In this document: one piece after another, positions 14,973 to 15,001 of the stretch | Layout: each line of letters begins with the position of its first letter | Position numbering within the stretch: position 1 is the first letter of the stretch | From: Goniomonas avonlea | Taxonomy: Eukaryota; Cryptophyceae; Goniomonadida; Goniomonadaceae | Reading direction: 5' to 3' | Assembly: GCA_003573635.1 (NCBI GenBank) | Contig: QUTJ01031690.1 | Location: forward strand, 1-15,001 | Length of the DNA stretch: 15,001 bases | Made by a program: the position numbers and the translations under genes | The notes under the pieces: generated by a model | Told to the model about the DNA's origin: nothing | The model's input: only the letters and a program-made list of their open reading frames with translations | Databases searched by the model: none

Positions 14973-15001
14973 GTCTGTGTTTTGGTCTTTCGCTATCTTC
15001 T

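Noticed and set aside
1-15001. tRNA, rRNA, transposase, integrase or viral gene
   Set aside because: No cloverleaf-like, rRNA-like or characteristic catalytic motifs seen on reading both strands.

Overview
The window is from an intron-rich eukaryotic nuclear genome, most likely a unicellular protist or alga. Every real gene here is split by GT-AG introns, no prokaryotic gene structure is present, and isolated N's suggest a draft assembly. I cannot name the taxon from sequence alone. Two genes account for essentially all of the coding sequence. They are divergent (head to head) and share a gap of about 310 bp (8288-8598).

Left gene (minus strand, 8287 down to the left edge): a RECQ4-type DNA helicase. 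About 20 exons can be joined with every reading-frame phase matching. Exon 1 carries an Sld2-like replication-initiation domain and a long disordered basic/proline-rich region. Exons 2-5 give a basic, RG-rich linker. Exons 5-15 give the complete RecQ helicase core (motifs 0 to VI). Exons 16-20 give the RecQ4-specific C-terminal region, ending in an acidic FEEE segment that runs straight into a long Gly-Ala repeat encoded by a hexanucleotide microsatellite. The last part of the C-terminus is unresolved or lies beyond position 1.

Right gene (plus strand, 8599 to beyond 14972): an LMBR1-domain, multi-pass membrane protein of the LMBRD2 type. Sixteen exons join in phase and follow the family order: N-terminal membrane segments, a cytoplasmic coiled/basic loop, C-terminal membrane segments, then a basic tail. 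The first six introns are tiny (40-64 nt). All later ones are long (173-898 nt) and filled with simple repeats, minisatellites and partial copies of the neighbouring exon ends.

The two proteins have no known joint pathway. Their adjacency probably reflects a shared promoter region only. The most unusual feature of the window is repeated local duplication of exon/splice-site fragments into introns: five or six independent cases in the LMBRD2-like gene, plus a 30-bp duplication of a splice donor in the RecQ4 gene. I see no tRNA, rRNA, transposase, CRISPR array or viral gene.
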